This document shows, in pieces, positions 44,122-52,855 of a DNA stretch of 64,000 nt. Within the stretch, counting starts at the first letter, position 1. Each line of letters begins with the position of its first letter. The notes below the pieces were generated by a model. It was not told the origin of the DNA and did no database searches. It saw only the letters and a program-made list of their open reading frames with translations. The stretch spans positions 1,240,001 to 1,304,000 of the forward strand of contig NZ_JACORU010000001.1 in NCBI RefSeq assembly GCF_014297445.1, in the 5' to 3' direction. A program made the translations under genes and the position numbers. The stretch comes from Ramlibacter albus. GTDB taxonomy: Bacteria > Pseudomonadota > Gammaproteobacteria > Burkholderiales > Burkholderiaceae_C.

Positions 44122-45243
44122 TCAGCGCTGCCCGAAGTGCAGGCCCCGGAACAGGTCCTTGTGCTCGCGCGGCTGCGAGCGCCAGTACTGGCGCGGGGCT
44201 TCCACCTGCGCGCCGAGCTTCGCGGCGGCGTGCCACGGCCAGCGGGCGTCGTAGAGCATCGCGCGTGCGAGTGCCACGGCATCGGCCTGGCCGCTTGAAA
44301 CGATGGCTTCCGCCTGCTCCGGGTCGGTGATCAGGCCGACCGCGATCGTCGGCAGGCCCGTCGCATCCTTCACCTGCTTCGCGAACGGCACTTGGTAGCC
44401 CGGGCCGAGGGTGATCTTCTGCAAAGGCGAAACGCCGCCGCTCGACACGTGGATCGCCGCGCAGCCGCGCTGCTTGAGCGCGAGGCCGAGCGCGATGGTG
44501 TCGGGCACGTCCCAGCCACCCGGCACCCAGTCCGTCGCCGACACGCGCACCCACACCGGCATCTTGCCGGGCACCGCGGCCCGAACGGCGTCGAATACCT
44601 CCAGCGGGAAACGCATGCGGTTGTCGAGGCTGCCACCGTACTCGTCGGTGCGCTCGTTGGACAGTGGCGACAGGAATTCATGCAGCAGGTAGCCATGCGC
44701 CAGGTGCAGCTCGATGGCGTCGATGCCGAGCCGCACGGCGCGCTGCGCGGCGCGAACGAAGTCGTCGCGCACACGGGCGAGGCCTTCGTGGTCCAACGCG
44801 TTCGGCGGCACCTCGCCTTCGGAGTGGGGCACCGCGGAGGGTGCTTCGGAGACCCAGCCTTCAGGCGCATCCGGCGAGATCTGCGCGCCGCCGTCCCATG
44901 GCGCCCGGCTCGACCCTTTGCGCCCCGCATGCGCGAGCTGGATCGCGACAGGGATGCTCGAATGCCTGCGGATCGCCGCCAGCACCCGGCCCAGCGCGCG
45001 CTCGTTGTCGTCGGAATACAGCCCGAGATCGTCAGGCGAGATGCGTCCGACGGCCGACACGGCGGTCGCCTCGATGGTCAACAACCCCGCGCCCGACAAC
45101 GCCAGGCTGCCGAGATGGATCATGTGCCATTCGGTGGCGCTGCCCGCGCCATCGGCCGAGTACTGGCACATCGGCGCGACGATGATGCGGTTGGAAAGGC
45201 GCAGCGCGCCGAGCTCAAGGGGTTCGAACAGTCTGCTGGTCAT
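44122..45243 (-). CDS. NADH:flavin oxidoreductase, Old Yellow Enzyme family (YqjM-like)
   Basis: A 373-residue TIM-barrel flavoprotein. Cys26 (APMCQYSA) is at exactly the redox-tuning position of Bacillus YqjM. His pair in ELHLAHGYLLHEF and Tyr/Arg of the substrate pocket (RKGSSRAPWDGG) match the thermophilic-like OYE class. It reduces activated C=C bonds, using NAD(P)H and FMN. The ATG overlaps the stop of the solute-binding protein gene (ATGA), so the two are one operon. The physiological substrate may be what that protein binds. Confidence 0.9.
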   Translation of the reverse strand: MTSRLFEPLELGALRLSNRIIVAPMCQYSADGAGSATEWHMIHLGSLALSGAGLLTIEATAVSAVGRISPDDLGLYSDDNERALGRVLAAIRRHSSIPVAIQLAHAGRKGSSRAPWDGGAQISPDAPEGWVSEAPSAVPHSEGEVPPNALDHEGLARVRDDFVRAAQRAVRLGIDAIELHLAHGYLLHEFLSPLSNERTDEYGGSLDNRMRFPLEVFDAVRAAVPGKMPVWVRVSATDWVPGGWDVPDTIALGLALKQRGCAAIHVSSGGVSPLQKITLGPGYQVPFAKQVKDATGLPTIAVGLITDPEQAEAIVSSGQADAVALARAMLYDARWPWHAAAKLGAQVEAPRQYWRSQPREHKDLFRGLHFGQR

Positions 45244-47030
45244 GCCTCACGATACCAGTCCTGCAGCGCCCAGAAGTCCGTGTCCCACGCCGAAGCGCGG
45301 GTCACCATCTTCGACTTCGCGACCGACACCGTGGAGCGGCGGATGAGCGGGATGACCACGGCCTCGTTCACCACGATGTCGTTCATGCGGATGAACATGG
45401 CCGCCCGCTTGACGGGGTCCAGCTCGAACTCCGCGGCGCGATAGAGCTTGTCGTACTCGTCGCTGTGCCAGCGCGTGAGGTTGCGGCCCTGCCACTTGTT
45501 CACCTTGCTCGCGATCTCCCAGCTGACGTAGCGGTCCAGCGAGCGCAGCGGGTCGGGCGAGGCGCCGGTCACGGCGAACATTTCCAGGTCGGCCCAGAAC
45601 TTGGTGTTGGTGTCGGGGTTCGCGACGTCGGACGAGAAGAACACCGAGGCGGACACGGACTTGAGCTCGAGGTCGATGCCCGCCTTCTGGCAGGCCTGCT
45701 TGATCACCGTCTGCACCTTCTGCCGCACCGGGTTGGTGGACGTCTGGAAGACGAACTTCATCTTGCGCCCGCCCTTCTCGCGCACGCCGTCGCCGCCCTT
45801 CTTCCAGCCCGCGGCCTCGAGCATGCGCTGCGCCTTGTCGATGTCGAACTCCGGCTTCGTGTTCTTCGACGCATAGCGCGCGGGCGCGTTGATCCAGTTG
45901 GCGGTGACGGCGCCGGTGCGGCCATAGATGTACTGCTGGATGCTCTCGCGGTCCATCAGCAGCGCCATCGCCTGCCGCACGCTCGTATCGCCGAAGGCGA
46001 AGTGCTTCGACTTCGGACTGGCCCGCTCGCCATCGACCTCGGTCCACGGGTCGGAGACATTGAGGTAGACGAACTCCACGTCCGGCGCCACGGTGATGAT
46101 CGAGTGCCCCTTGCGCTCCGCCTCGAAGCGCTTGAGCACCTCGTCCTCCATCTGCATGTTCCAGGCCCAGTCGTACTCTCCCGTCTGCAGCACGGCGCGC
46201 GCGGCGGAGGTGGGGTCACCGCCGCCCTTGATCTCCAGCGAGTCGAAGTGCGGCCGGTTCGGCATGTGGTAGCCGGGGTACGCTTCCGCGCGCACGAGAT
46301 CACCCGGCTTGAAGTCGACGATGCGATACGGGCCCGTGCCGACGGGCTTGAGGTTGGCCGGCGCGTCGCGCGACTTCGCGCCCATGTACGCGGCGAAGTG
46401 GTGCTTGGGGATGATGCCGGCGCCGGCCGCCACGAAAGCTTGCGCCCAGAACGGCCGCGGTTTGTCGAAGACGAGGCGCACGGTGTGCGAGTCGACCTTC
46501 TCCACCTTGATCTCGGCATAGACGGTCATGCTCACCGAGGCCGCGGCCGGGTCGCGCGCGTACTCCCAGTTGAAGACCACATCGTCGGCGGTGAAGGGCT
46601 TGCCGTCGTGCCAGGTGACGCCGCGCTTGAGCTTCCACGTCACCGACTTGCCGTCGGCTGCCACACCGCCGTTCTCGCGGGTCGGGATCTCCGCTGCGAG
46701 CACCGGCACGAGGTTGGCGTCGTTGTCCCATTGCGCCAGCGGCTCGTAGAACGCGCGCGAGCCGACCTGGTCCTTCGCGCCGGTACCGAAGTAGGGATTG
46801 AGCAGCGTCGGCCCCTGCCACATCAGCAGCTTCAACTGCCCGCCGCCGCCGCGCTTCGTGGGCTTGTAGTTGAAAGCGGTCTGCGAGTTCGCCACGCCGG
46901 CGTGCATCAGCAGTTGCCCGGCGATCGGGGCCGTGAGCCCCAGCGACACCAGCCGTTCGACGAAGCGGCGCCGCGGCATGCGGCCCTCGCGAACGTCCTC
47001 GATCCACCCGCGCAGCTTGTTCTCGTCCAT
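45240..47030 (-). CDS. ABC-type peptide/opine-like solute-binding protein (SBP family 5), Tat-exported, orphan
   Basis: A 596-residue protein. The N-terminus has a twin-arginine motif (MPRRRFVERLVSLGL) about 18 residues in and a hydrophobic core with GVANSQ cleavage near 50. The mature part has the SBP_bac_5 fold: LLMWQGPTLLNPYFGTG, TWKLKRGVTWHDGKPFTADDVVFNWEYA and LKPVGTGPYRIVDFKPGD. The family binds di/oligopeptides, nickel or other large solutes. No permease or ATPase genes are near. It is coupled to an Old Yellow Enzyme gene. A long cytoplasmic region before the twin Arg is typical for Tat-exported Burkholderiales SBPs. Confidence 0.88.
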   Translation of the reverse strand: MDENKLRGWIEDVREGRMPRRRFVERLVSLGLTAPIAGQLLMHAGVANSQTAFNYKPTKRGGGGQLKLLMWQGPTLLNPYFGTGAKDQVGSRAFYEPLAQWDNDANLVPVLAAEIPTRENGGVAADGKSVTWKLKRGVTWHDGKPFTADDVVFNWEYARDPAAASVSMTVYAEIKVEKVDSHTVRLVFDKPRPFWAQAFVAAGAGIIPKHHFAAYMGAKSRDAPANLKPVGTGPYRIVDFKPGDLVRAEAYPGYHMPNRPHFDSLEIKGGGDPTSAARAVLQTGEYDWAWNMQMEDEVLKRFEAERKGHSIITVAPDVEFVYLNVSDPWTEVDGERASPKSKHFAFGDTSVRQAMALLMDRESIQQYIYGRTGAVTANWINAPARYASKNTKPEFDIDKAQRMLEAAGWKKGGDGVREKGGRKMKFVFQTSTNPVRQKVQTVIKQACQKAGIDLELKSVSASVFFSSDVANPDTNTKFWADLEMFAVTGASPDPLRSLDRYVSWEIASKVNKWQGRNLTRWHSDEYDKLYRAAEFELDPVKRAAMFIRMNDIVVNEAVVIPLIRRSTVSVAKSKMVTRASAWDTDFWALQDWYREA

Positions 47031-47095
47031 GACTGCCCCTCGACGTCGAAGCGGGCACTATCGCCTCGGGCCGCGGCGGCGTCAATCGGGGCGGC

Positions 47096-47763
47096 TCACA
47101 GGCCGGACGGGTAGGTCTCCGGCGGCACCAGCGCGAAGCGCTCTTCGCCGGCCCGGTGTGGCTGACATTCCATTCGCCTTGCTCGCCCATCTCGGTGGCG
47201 GACGCGTCGCCGAGGATGGCCGTGTGGGCGCACAACTCGCACCCATGCCGAAGCTGGCGACGTAGCCGTAGGTCTGCTGGTCTTCGCCGAAGTGCTCGAA
47301 GCAGCCGCAGCGCGCGCGTGCGCGCGTCGCTGCACCGGGGCCTTCGCGGTCCAGGTACTCCAGCACCGACTGCATCGACGCGTACATGCTGTACAGGTCC
47401 ATGCCGTAGAAGCCGCAGCGCTCGTGGGCAGGCAGTCGCGCATTGCGTTCGTGCAGCCACTCCACGAAGTCGCGCACCACCGTGTTGCGCCACATCCAGG
47501 TCGGGAAGCGCTGGAAACCGGCTAGCGCCTCATCCGCGCTCCGGTCATCCGAGCGGTGAAGCACGTAGCGGTTCTCACGCAGCGCGTCGGGCCGATCGCC
47601 CGCGATCACGACCGCGCGAACATCGTGCTGGCGGATCAGCCGCCGCGTGACCTGCGCGCGCGAGCAGCCCCATCAACGCCTCGTCATCGGCGGCTGAGCC
47701 CGCGAGCGGATGCATGTCGTCGCGCAGGCCGTCGAGCAGGGAAGGAGCAAGGGAGGTGGGCAT
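47096..47763 (-). pseudogene. Decayed erythromycin-esterase-family gene
   Basis: Recognisable pieces of one erythromycin-esterase homologue lie in order but in different frames. Frame A (47763 to about 47653): an N-terminal helix, PTSLAPSLLDGLRDD and ADDEALMGLLARA. Frame B (about 47654-47232): VTRRLIRQHDVRAVV, GDRPDALRENRYVL, FQRFPTWMWRN, GFYGMDLYSMYASM and YGYVASFGMGASC. Frame C (about 47231-47165): LGDASATEMGEQGEWNV. Frame D (to 47096): EERFALVPPETYPSGL. The catalytic His-bearing segment usual between the first two pieces (GEASHGT) and about 60-100 residues before frame C are missing, so at least three deletions with frameshifts have occurred. No intact reading frame remains, and function is unlikely. 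Confidence 0.8.
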
Positions 47764-47882
47764 CACCGCACGTTCGCACTGCAACGCCGCGTGACGCGTC
47801 GGACAAGTCCAGCCGACGCTCTCCTACCCTGCCGCGTGGCCGCGCATGCGACGCTGTTGTTCAGTCAAGTCTGGAGACCCCC

Positions 47883-47966
47883 ATGCGCGTTCTGCTCTGG
47901 ATCATCGGCATCATCTTCCTCATCGGCCTGCTGGTGGTCACCGGTTTCTTCAAGCTGATCTTCTAG
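47883..47966 (+). CDS. 27-residue single-span membrane peptide
   Basis: A short gene starting MRVLLWIIGII and ending in FFKLIF: one hydrophobic segment with a positive N-terminus and a Lys near the C-terminal end. GGAG at 47873-47876 lies 6 bases before the ATG. The SemiSWEET gene starts 9 bp after the stop, so both could be on one mRNA. It is too short for standard gene finders. The well-placed ribosome binding site, the regular hydropathy and its spacing before a membrane transporter support it. The function is unknown. Confidence 0.6.
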   Translation: MRVLLWIIGIIFLIGLLVVTGFFKLIF

Positions 47967-47975
47967 CGGGCTGCC

Positions 47976-48242
47976 ATGCCCCAGCTGCACGGCGCCCTGC
48001 TCGACAAGTTGCTGCCGCTGCTGTCCGCGTTCACCATGGCCATGACCGTGCCGCAGGTGTGGCAGGTCTGGTTTGGTCGCGACACGGGTGGCGTGTCGCT
48101 GCTGTCGTGGAGTGCCTACCTGCTTGCGGCGGTGCTGTGGATGGTGCACGGGTTGCGCCGGCACGACCGCGCGATCTGGGTGGCGTGCATCGGCTGGATC
48201 CTGCTGGACGCCGCGGTCGTGCTGGGCCTGCTCGTCCGCTAG
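47976..48242 (+). CDS. SemiSWEET-type sugar transporter (PQ-loop)
   Basis: An 88-residue protein with three membrane helices (about 12-30, 42-60, 66-86). Pro and Gln of the PQ motif (TVPQVWQVW, residues 24-32) and the GGVSLLSWSAYLLAA segment match bacterial SemiSWEETs. These work as dimers that move mono- or disaccharides along their gradient. Its stop codon shares CTAG with the convergent CoA-binding protein gene. It probably follows the 27-residue peptide on one transcript. Confidence 0.85.
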   Translation: MPQLHGALLDKLLPLLSAFTMAMTVPQVWQVWFGRDTGGVSLLSWSAYLLAAVLWMVHGLRRHDRAIWVACIGWILLDAAVVLGLLVR

Positions 48243-49609
48243 CGCCTGCGCGCTACCGCGTCGATGGCGTGCGCGGGTTCGGCGAACACGGCGCAGCCGT
48301 TTTCCTCCAGCCATGACCGCTGCGCGGCGGAGAGAATCCCGCTGAGCACCAGCCGGGCTGCCCCTTGCGTGGCGCGCAATCGGGAGATGCACTCCTGCAG
48401 CATCGGCCACACGCCCGGCGCGCTGCCTGCCGCCGCAAGGAACGCGGCAACGTCGGTGTAGCGGCCGCACGTGGCGGCGTCGCGCAGCGCATCGACCAGC
48501 ACCGCCGGCTGCGAGAACACCTGGCCGGTGACGTCGATCGGGTTGACGGTGGACGCGAACGGGATCGCGGCCTTCAGCCGTGCCGCGGCGTCGTCGGGCA
48601 GCGGCGGCAGTGCGAGGCCCAGTTCTTCGGCCCGGTCGGTCATCATGATCCCGACCCCACCCGAGATGCTGAAGATGGCGACCGGCACGCCCGGCGCCGG
48701 CGGCACGTCCGCGGCCTGCGCAGGCGCCGAGAACAGTTCTCCGATCGTGCGGGCCGTGCGCACGCCGCATTCATCGAAGAGCCGCTGGTACTCCGCGGCA
48801 TTGCCCGTGTCGCTGCCCGTGTGCAGCTTCGCCGCCCGCGCGCCGGCCGGCGTGTGGCCGACTTTCACCAATTTCACCGGCTTGCCCGCCGCCTTTGCGG
48901 CGAGCAGTGCCGTGCGCAGCCGCTGCATGTCACGCGCGCCTTCGATGTAGCCGACGATGGCTTCGCACGAGGGTTCGGCCGCTAGCCACGCAATCGCGTC
49001 GGCCACTTGCACGCCCGCTTCGTTCCCGGTGGTGACCCAGTGCCCGAGCCCCACGCCCGCCTGCCGCGCCATCGAGAACGCATAGCCGCCGAACGCGCCG
49101 CTCTGGCTCACGAGCGCCACCTTGCCGCCTGCGGGCGCACCGCCCAGCACCACCGGCGAGAACGTCGCGAACATGCGCTCGTGCAGGTTCATCGCGCCGA
49201 GACAGTTGGGGCCGAGCAACGCAATGCCCGCATCGCGCGCGATGTCGCCCATGCGCTGCTGTGCGCGCGCGCCCGCCTCGGACACTTCCGCAAAGCCCGA
49301 GGTGAGCATCACCGCGGCGCGCGTGCCGCATCGCGCCATCTGCACCATCACGCTCTCGCATTCGGCCGCCGGCACGGCGACGATCGCCAGGTCGACGGGC
49401 CGCCCGATCGCTTCGAGCGATGCGTACGCGCGCAGCCCCTGGATCTCCTGCGCGGTGCGGTGCACCGGATAGACGTCGCCTGCATACCCGTTCTCGCGCA
49501 GCAGGCGGATGGGCATGCCGCCCACCTTGTTCTGCTGCGCCGACGCGCCGACCACCGCGATCGAGCGCGGTGCCAGCAGCGGCTTCAGGTCAGGCGGCCA
49601 GTTTCGCAA
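48239..49609 (-). CDS. Acetate-CoA ligase (ADP-forming) alpha-like CoA-binding protein without ATP-grasp domain
   Basis: A 456-residue protein. It has an N-terminal CoA-binding Rossmann domain (APRSIAVVGASAQQNKVGG), a succinyl-CoA ligase-like part (KVALVSQSGAFGGYAFSMA, YIEGARDMQRLRTALLAAK), and the loop with the phosphohistidine, VGHTPAGARAAKLHTGSDTG. Normal ADP-forming enzymes add an ATP-grasp (beta) part of about 230 residues, which is absent and not encoded next to it. The start is a TTG at 49609 with GGAG five bases upstream; no ATG or GTG gives the full CoA domain. The start lies 20 bp inside the upstream monooxygenase gene. A partner subunit elsewhere or a CoA-transfer role is possible. 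Confidence 0.78.
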   Translation of the reverse strand: MRNWPPDLKPLLAPRSIAVVGASAQQNKVGGMPIRLLRENGYAGDVYPVHRTAQEIQGLRAYASLEAIGRPVDLAIVAVPAAECESVMVQMARCGTRAAVMLTSGFAEVSEAGARAQQRMGDIARDAGIALLGPNCLGAMNLHERMFATFSPVVLGGAPAGGKVALVSQSGAFGGYAFSMARQAGVGLGHWVTTGNEAGVQVADAIAWLAAEPSCEAIVGYIEGARDMQRLRTALLAAKAAGKPVKLVKVGHTPAGARAAKLHTGSDTGNAAEYQRLFDECGVRTARTIGELFSAPAQAADVPPAPGVPVAIFSISGGVGIMMTDRAEELGLALPPLPDDAAARLKAAIPFASTVNPIDVTGQVFSQPAVLVDALRDAATCGRYTDVAAFLAAAGSAPGVWPMLQECISRLRATQGAARLVLSGILSAAQRSWLEENGCAVFAEPAHAIDAVARRR

Positions 49610-50684
49610 GGCGGCTCCAGGCGGATTCCATGCCCTGCACCAGCGTGGCCATCTGCTCGGCCACGGTGGTCTCGCCGCGGATCGCGAACACGCTCTGGCC
49701 CGCGGCTTCGTAGATCGTGCGCGCATCGTCATGCTCGTGCATCGACGCGAACACGTCGCCGGTGAGAACCTGCTGCAACGGCATGTTCAGCGGCTCCGGC
49801 GCGCCCGGCTGCTGCCACGCGTCGATCCAGTCGCTGCGCACCACGCGGCAGGGTTTGCCGCTGTGCGCGCGGGTGATGACGGTGTCCTCGCTGTTGCTCT
49901 CGACGAGGCGCTTGAGCAGCGCGGGCGGGGTGTGGTTCTCGCGCGCGGCCATCCACAGCGTACCCAGCCACGCACCCTGCGCGCCCATGGCGATGGTGCC
50001 GAGCACCTGTTCGCCGGTGGCGATGCCGCCGGCGGCGAGCACGGGCTTGTCGCCTGCGACGGCGATGACCTGCGGCAGCAGCGACAACGTGCCCACCGGC
50101 CCGGTGTGGCCGCCCGCGTCGTAGCCTTGTGCGACCAGCACCTCCACGCCCATGTCGATGGCCTTCTGCGCATGCCGCACGGAGCCGACGAGCGAGAACG
50201 TGAGTTTGCCGCGCGCCTTGGCGCGCTCGATGAGGTCCGCGCGCAGGCCGATGGCCGTGGCGACGCCGCGGCAGTTGGACGCGAGCACGGCCTCGATCTG
50301 CTCGTTGAAGAGCGCCTCCGACCGCACCTGCGTCGTGAAGAAACTCGGCTTGACGGGCGGCTGCACTTCGAAACGGCGGCGCAGGCCGTCCACGAATTCC
50401 ACATGCCCCGCCGGCAGCGCGCCCTTGAGCTCGTCGATGCTCGCTGCCTCGGGCACTTTCGACGGCAGCATCAGGTCGATGCCGTACGGCATGTCGCCCA
50501 TGCGCTGCTGCACCTCGGCCAGGATGTGCGGGATCTCCTGCGGCAGCTCGCGCGCGAGCCCCATCACCGGGAAGCCGCCCGCCTGCGCGATGGCCACGCA
50601 GACGTCGACCGAATGCGAGAACCCGAAGATCGGGTGGCGGATGCCCAGCCGCTCGCAGACCGGTGTGCGCACGCCGTGCGTCAT
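49590..50684 (-). CDS. Nitronate monooxygenase-like FMN protein
   Basis: A 364-residue TIM-barrel flavoprotein. GIRHPIFGFSHSVDVCVAIAQAGGFPVMG at the N-terminus, VLVAQGYDAGGHTG with the conserved His (about residue 195), and AAGGIATGEQVLGTIAMGAQGAWLGTLW for the FMN phosphate are family features. It is the second such gene in the window, again in an acyl-CoA operon, and the two are not close to each other in sequence. Its ATG overlaps the stop of the Bug gene. The C-terminus overlaps the CoA-binding protein gene by 20 bp. Confidence 0.82.
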   Translation of the reverse strand: MTHGVRTPVCERLGIRHPIFGFSHSVDVCVAIAQAGGFPVMGLARELPQEIPHILAEVQQRMGDMPYGIDLMLPSKVPEAASIDELKGALPAGHVEFVDGLRRRFEVQPPVKPSFFTTQVRSEALFNEQIEAVLASNCRGVATAIGLRADLIERAKARGKLTFSLVGSVRHAQKAIDMGVEVLVAQGYDAGGHTGPVGTLSLLPQVIAVAGDKPVLAAGGIATGEQVLGTIAMGAQGAWLGTLWMAARENHTPPALLKRLVESNSEDTVITRAHSGKPCRVVRSDWIDAWQQPGAPEPLNMPLQQVLTGDVFASMHEHDDARTIYEAAGQSVFAIRGETTVAEQMATLVQGMESAWSRLAKLAA

Positions 50685-51655
50685 TGCGGCTCGATCCCGG
50701 CCTGCTTGATCACCTTGCTCCACTTCACGAACTCGCGGTTCACGAACGCGTCGAAGTCGGGGCCCTTCTGCGGCGCGAGCTCCATGCCCATGCCTTCGAG
50801 CTTGGCCTTCACGTCCGGCATGGCCAGGATGTCCGCGACGTCGGCCGACAGCTTGCGCATCACGGGGTCCGGCGTCTTCGCCGGCGCGACCAGGCCGAAC
50901 CACGTGCCGACCTCGTAATTCGGCAGCTTGGCCGCCTCCGCCACCGTGGGCAGCTCCGGCGCGGCGCTCGCGCGCTTGGCGGTGGTGACCGCCAGTGCGC
51001 GCAGCTTGCCCGCCTTCACGTGCTGCATGGCGAGCGCGGCGGTCAGAGGCATCATGTTGACGCGGCCGCCCAGCAGGTCGTTCAGCGCGTCGGGCTGGCC
51101 CTTGTAGGGCACGTGCGTGAGCTTGATGCCGGCTTCCTGCGCGAGCAGCTCGCCGGAGAGGTGGTTGGACGTGCCGATGCCGGCGGTGGCGTAGGTCAGG
51201 GGCGTGGGGCTCTTCTTCGCCAGCTCCACGAACTCCGCCATCGTCTGCGCGGCCACGCTCGGGTGCACCACGATCACGTTGGGCACGACGCCGATGCCGG
51301 CGACGGATTTGAAATCGCGCACGGGGTTCCACGTCACGCCTTTCTGCAGGCTGGGCGCCACGGCATGGCCGGGGCTCACCAGCAGCAGCGTGTAGCCGTC
51401 CGCGGGCGACTTCGCGACGAAGTCGGTACCGATGGCGCCGCCTGCGCCCACCTTGTTTTCCACGATCACGGGCTGGCCGTACTTCGTCGCCAGCTTCTCG
51501 CCGATCGTGCGGGCGATGGCGTCCACGATACCGCCGGCCGTGAACGGCACGATGATGCGCACGGCCTTGTTGGGGTAGGCGTCCTGCGCGAACACGGGGG
51601 CGGCCGCCATGGCGAGCGTGGCGGCAGCGAGCAGGGTGCGTCGGGTGAGGGTCAT
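50681..51655 (-). CDS. Bug-family (tripartite tricarboxylate transporter) solute-binding protein
   Basis: A 324-residue periplasmic protein. Signal peptide about residues 1-23 (RRTLLAAATLAMAAAPVFAQ), then YPNKAVRIIVPFTAGGIVDAIAR, ENKVGAGGAIGTDFVAKSPADGYT and HVPYKGQPDALNDLLGGRV. An ATG at 51655 gives the full signal. It lies between acyl-CoA dehydrogenase and NMO genes in one leftward operon headed by an IclR gene, so its carboxylate ligand is likely the substrate of this pathway. No TctAB proteins are encoded here. Confidence 0.9.
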   Translation of the reverse strand: MTLTRRTLLAAATLAMAAAPVFAQDAYPNKAVRIIVPFTAGGIVDAIARTIGEKLATKYGQPVIVENKVGAGGAIGTDFVAKSPADGYTLLLVSPGHAVAPSLQKGVTWNPVRDFKSVAGIGVVPNVIVVHPSVAAQTMAEFVELAKKSPTPLTYATAGIGTSNHLSGELLAQEAGIKLTHVPYKGQPDALNDLLGGRVNMMPLTAALAMQHVKAGKLRALAVTTAKRASAAPELPTVAEAAKLPNYEVGTWFGLVAPAKTPDPVMRKLSADVADILAMPDVKAKLEGMGMELAPQKGPDFDAFVNREFVKWSKVIKQAGIEPQ

Positions 51656-51681
51656 GCTTGTCTCCGAGGGTCGAGGGTTTT

Positions 51682-52845
51682 TCAGTCGCGCGCGGCCAGG
51701 GCCATCGTGCGCCTGGCGATGTTGACGAGGTGGATCTGGCTGGTGCCTTCGTACAGGCGGAACAGGCGCACGTCGCGGTAGAAGCGCTCGGCCACGTTGT
51801 CGTTCACGTAGCCCTGCCCGCCGAACACCTGCACTGCGCGGTCCGCCACGCGGCCGCACATCTCGCTGGCGAACAGCTTGCACATCGACGCTTCCATAGT
51901 CACGTCCACGCCGTCGTCGCGCTTGCGCGCGGTCTCCAGCAGCAAGGCGCGCGCCGCGTGCACTTCGGTGTTGCTCTCGGCGATCATCTGCTGCACGAGC
52001 TGGAACTCGCCGATGGACTGGCCGAACTGCTTGCGGGTGCTCGCACGCGCGACCATCTCGTCCACCAGCCGGATGGCGGGGCCGATGCACAGGCCCGCGA
52101 GGTTGATGCGCTGCTTGTTGAGCGCGCGCATCGCGGTGCGGAAGCCCTGGCCCTCCATCGCGGGGCCGCCGACGACGGCGCTCGCCGGCACGCGCACGTT
52201 CTCCAGCACCACCTCGCCCACCGGCGAGCCGTGCTGGCCCATCTTGCGGTAGGCCTCGGGCGTCGACAGCCCGGGTGCGCCGCGTTCGATGAGGAAAGCG
52301 CTGATGCCGTTCGCGCCCTTGCCCTGCGCGTCCGTGCGCGCGAACACGGTGAACAGGTTGGCGATCGGCGCGTTGGTGATGAAGCACTTGCGGCCGTTGA
52401 TCACGTAATGGTCGCCGTCGCGCACGGCCATCGTCTTCTGCGCCGTGGCGTCGGACCCCGCTTCGGGCTCCGTCAGCGCGAAGCAGCCGGTGACCTTGCC
52501 GCTGGCCAGTTGCGGCAGGTACTTCTCCTTCTGCGCGGGCGTGCCGTCCACGACGAGCGATTCCGACGCGATGCCGGTGTTCCCGCCGAAGCGCGCGCGG
52601 AAGGTGGTGGCGCATTGCGACACCTCCATGTTCACCAGGGACAGCTCCTCGCTCGTCAGCCCCGCGCCGCCGTACGCCTCGGGAATGCTGTGGCCGAAGA
52701 GGCCCAGCGTGCGCATGCGCTCGACGACGGGCTCGGGGATGACGTCGGTGCGGTCCACCTCCGCTTCGATGGGGATGCATTCCTCGCGCACGAACCGGCG
52801 CACGTCGGCGAGCAGCTTGGCGAATTGTTCAGGGTTGCGGATCAT
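51682..52845 (-). CDS. Acyl-CoA dehydrogenase
   Basis: A 387-residue FAD enzyme. GCFALTEPEAGSDATAQKTMA (about residue 135) and YVINGRKCFITNA are the FAD/substrate segments. The catalytic base Glu is in LYEGTSQIHLVNIARR (about 370), the position of medium/short-chain dehydrogenases. It introduces the alpha-beta double bond into an acyl-CoA and passes electrons to ETF. It starts 10 bp after the IclR gene and is followed by the Bug gene after 26 bp. Confidence 0.92.
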   Translation of the reverse strand: MIRNPEQFAKLLADVRRFVREECIPIEAEVDRTDVIPEPVVERMRTLGLFGHSIPEAYGGAGLTSEELSLVNMEVSQCATTFRARFGGNTGIASESLVVDGTPAQKEKYLPQLASGKVTGCFALTEPEAGSDATAQKTMAVRDGDHYVINGRKCFITNAPIANLFTVFARTDAQGKGANGISAFLIERGAPGLSTPEAYRKMGQHGSPVGEVVLENVRVPASAVVGGPAMEGQGFRTAMRALNKQRINLAGLCIGPAIRLVDEMVARASTRKQFGQSIGEFQLVQQMIAESNTEVHAARALLLETARKRDDGVDVTMEASMCKLFASEMCGRVADRAVQVFGGQGYVNDNVAERFYRDVRLFRLYEGTSQIHLVNIARRTMALAARD

Positions 52846-52855
52846 GGTCGGGTTT

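Noticed and set aside
47096..47763. Functional macrolide resistance gene
   Set aside because: The homologue is broken in several frames and lacks key segments; it cannot give an active esterase.
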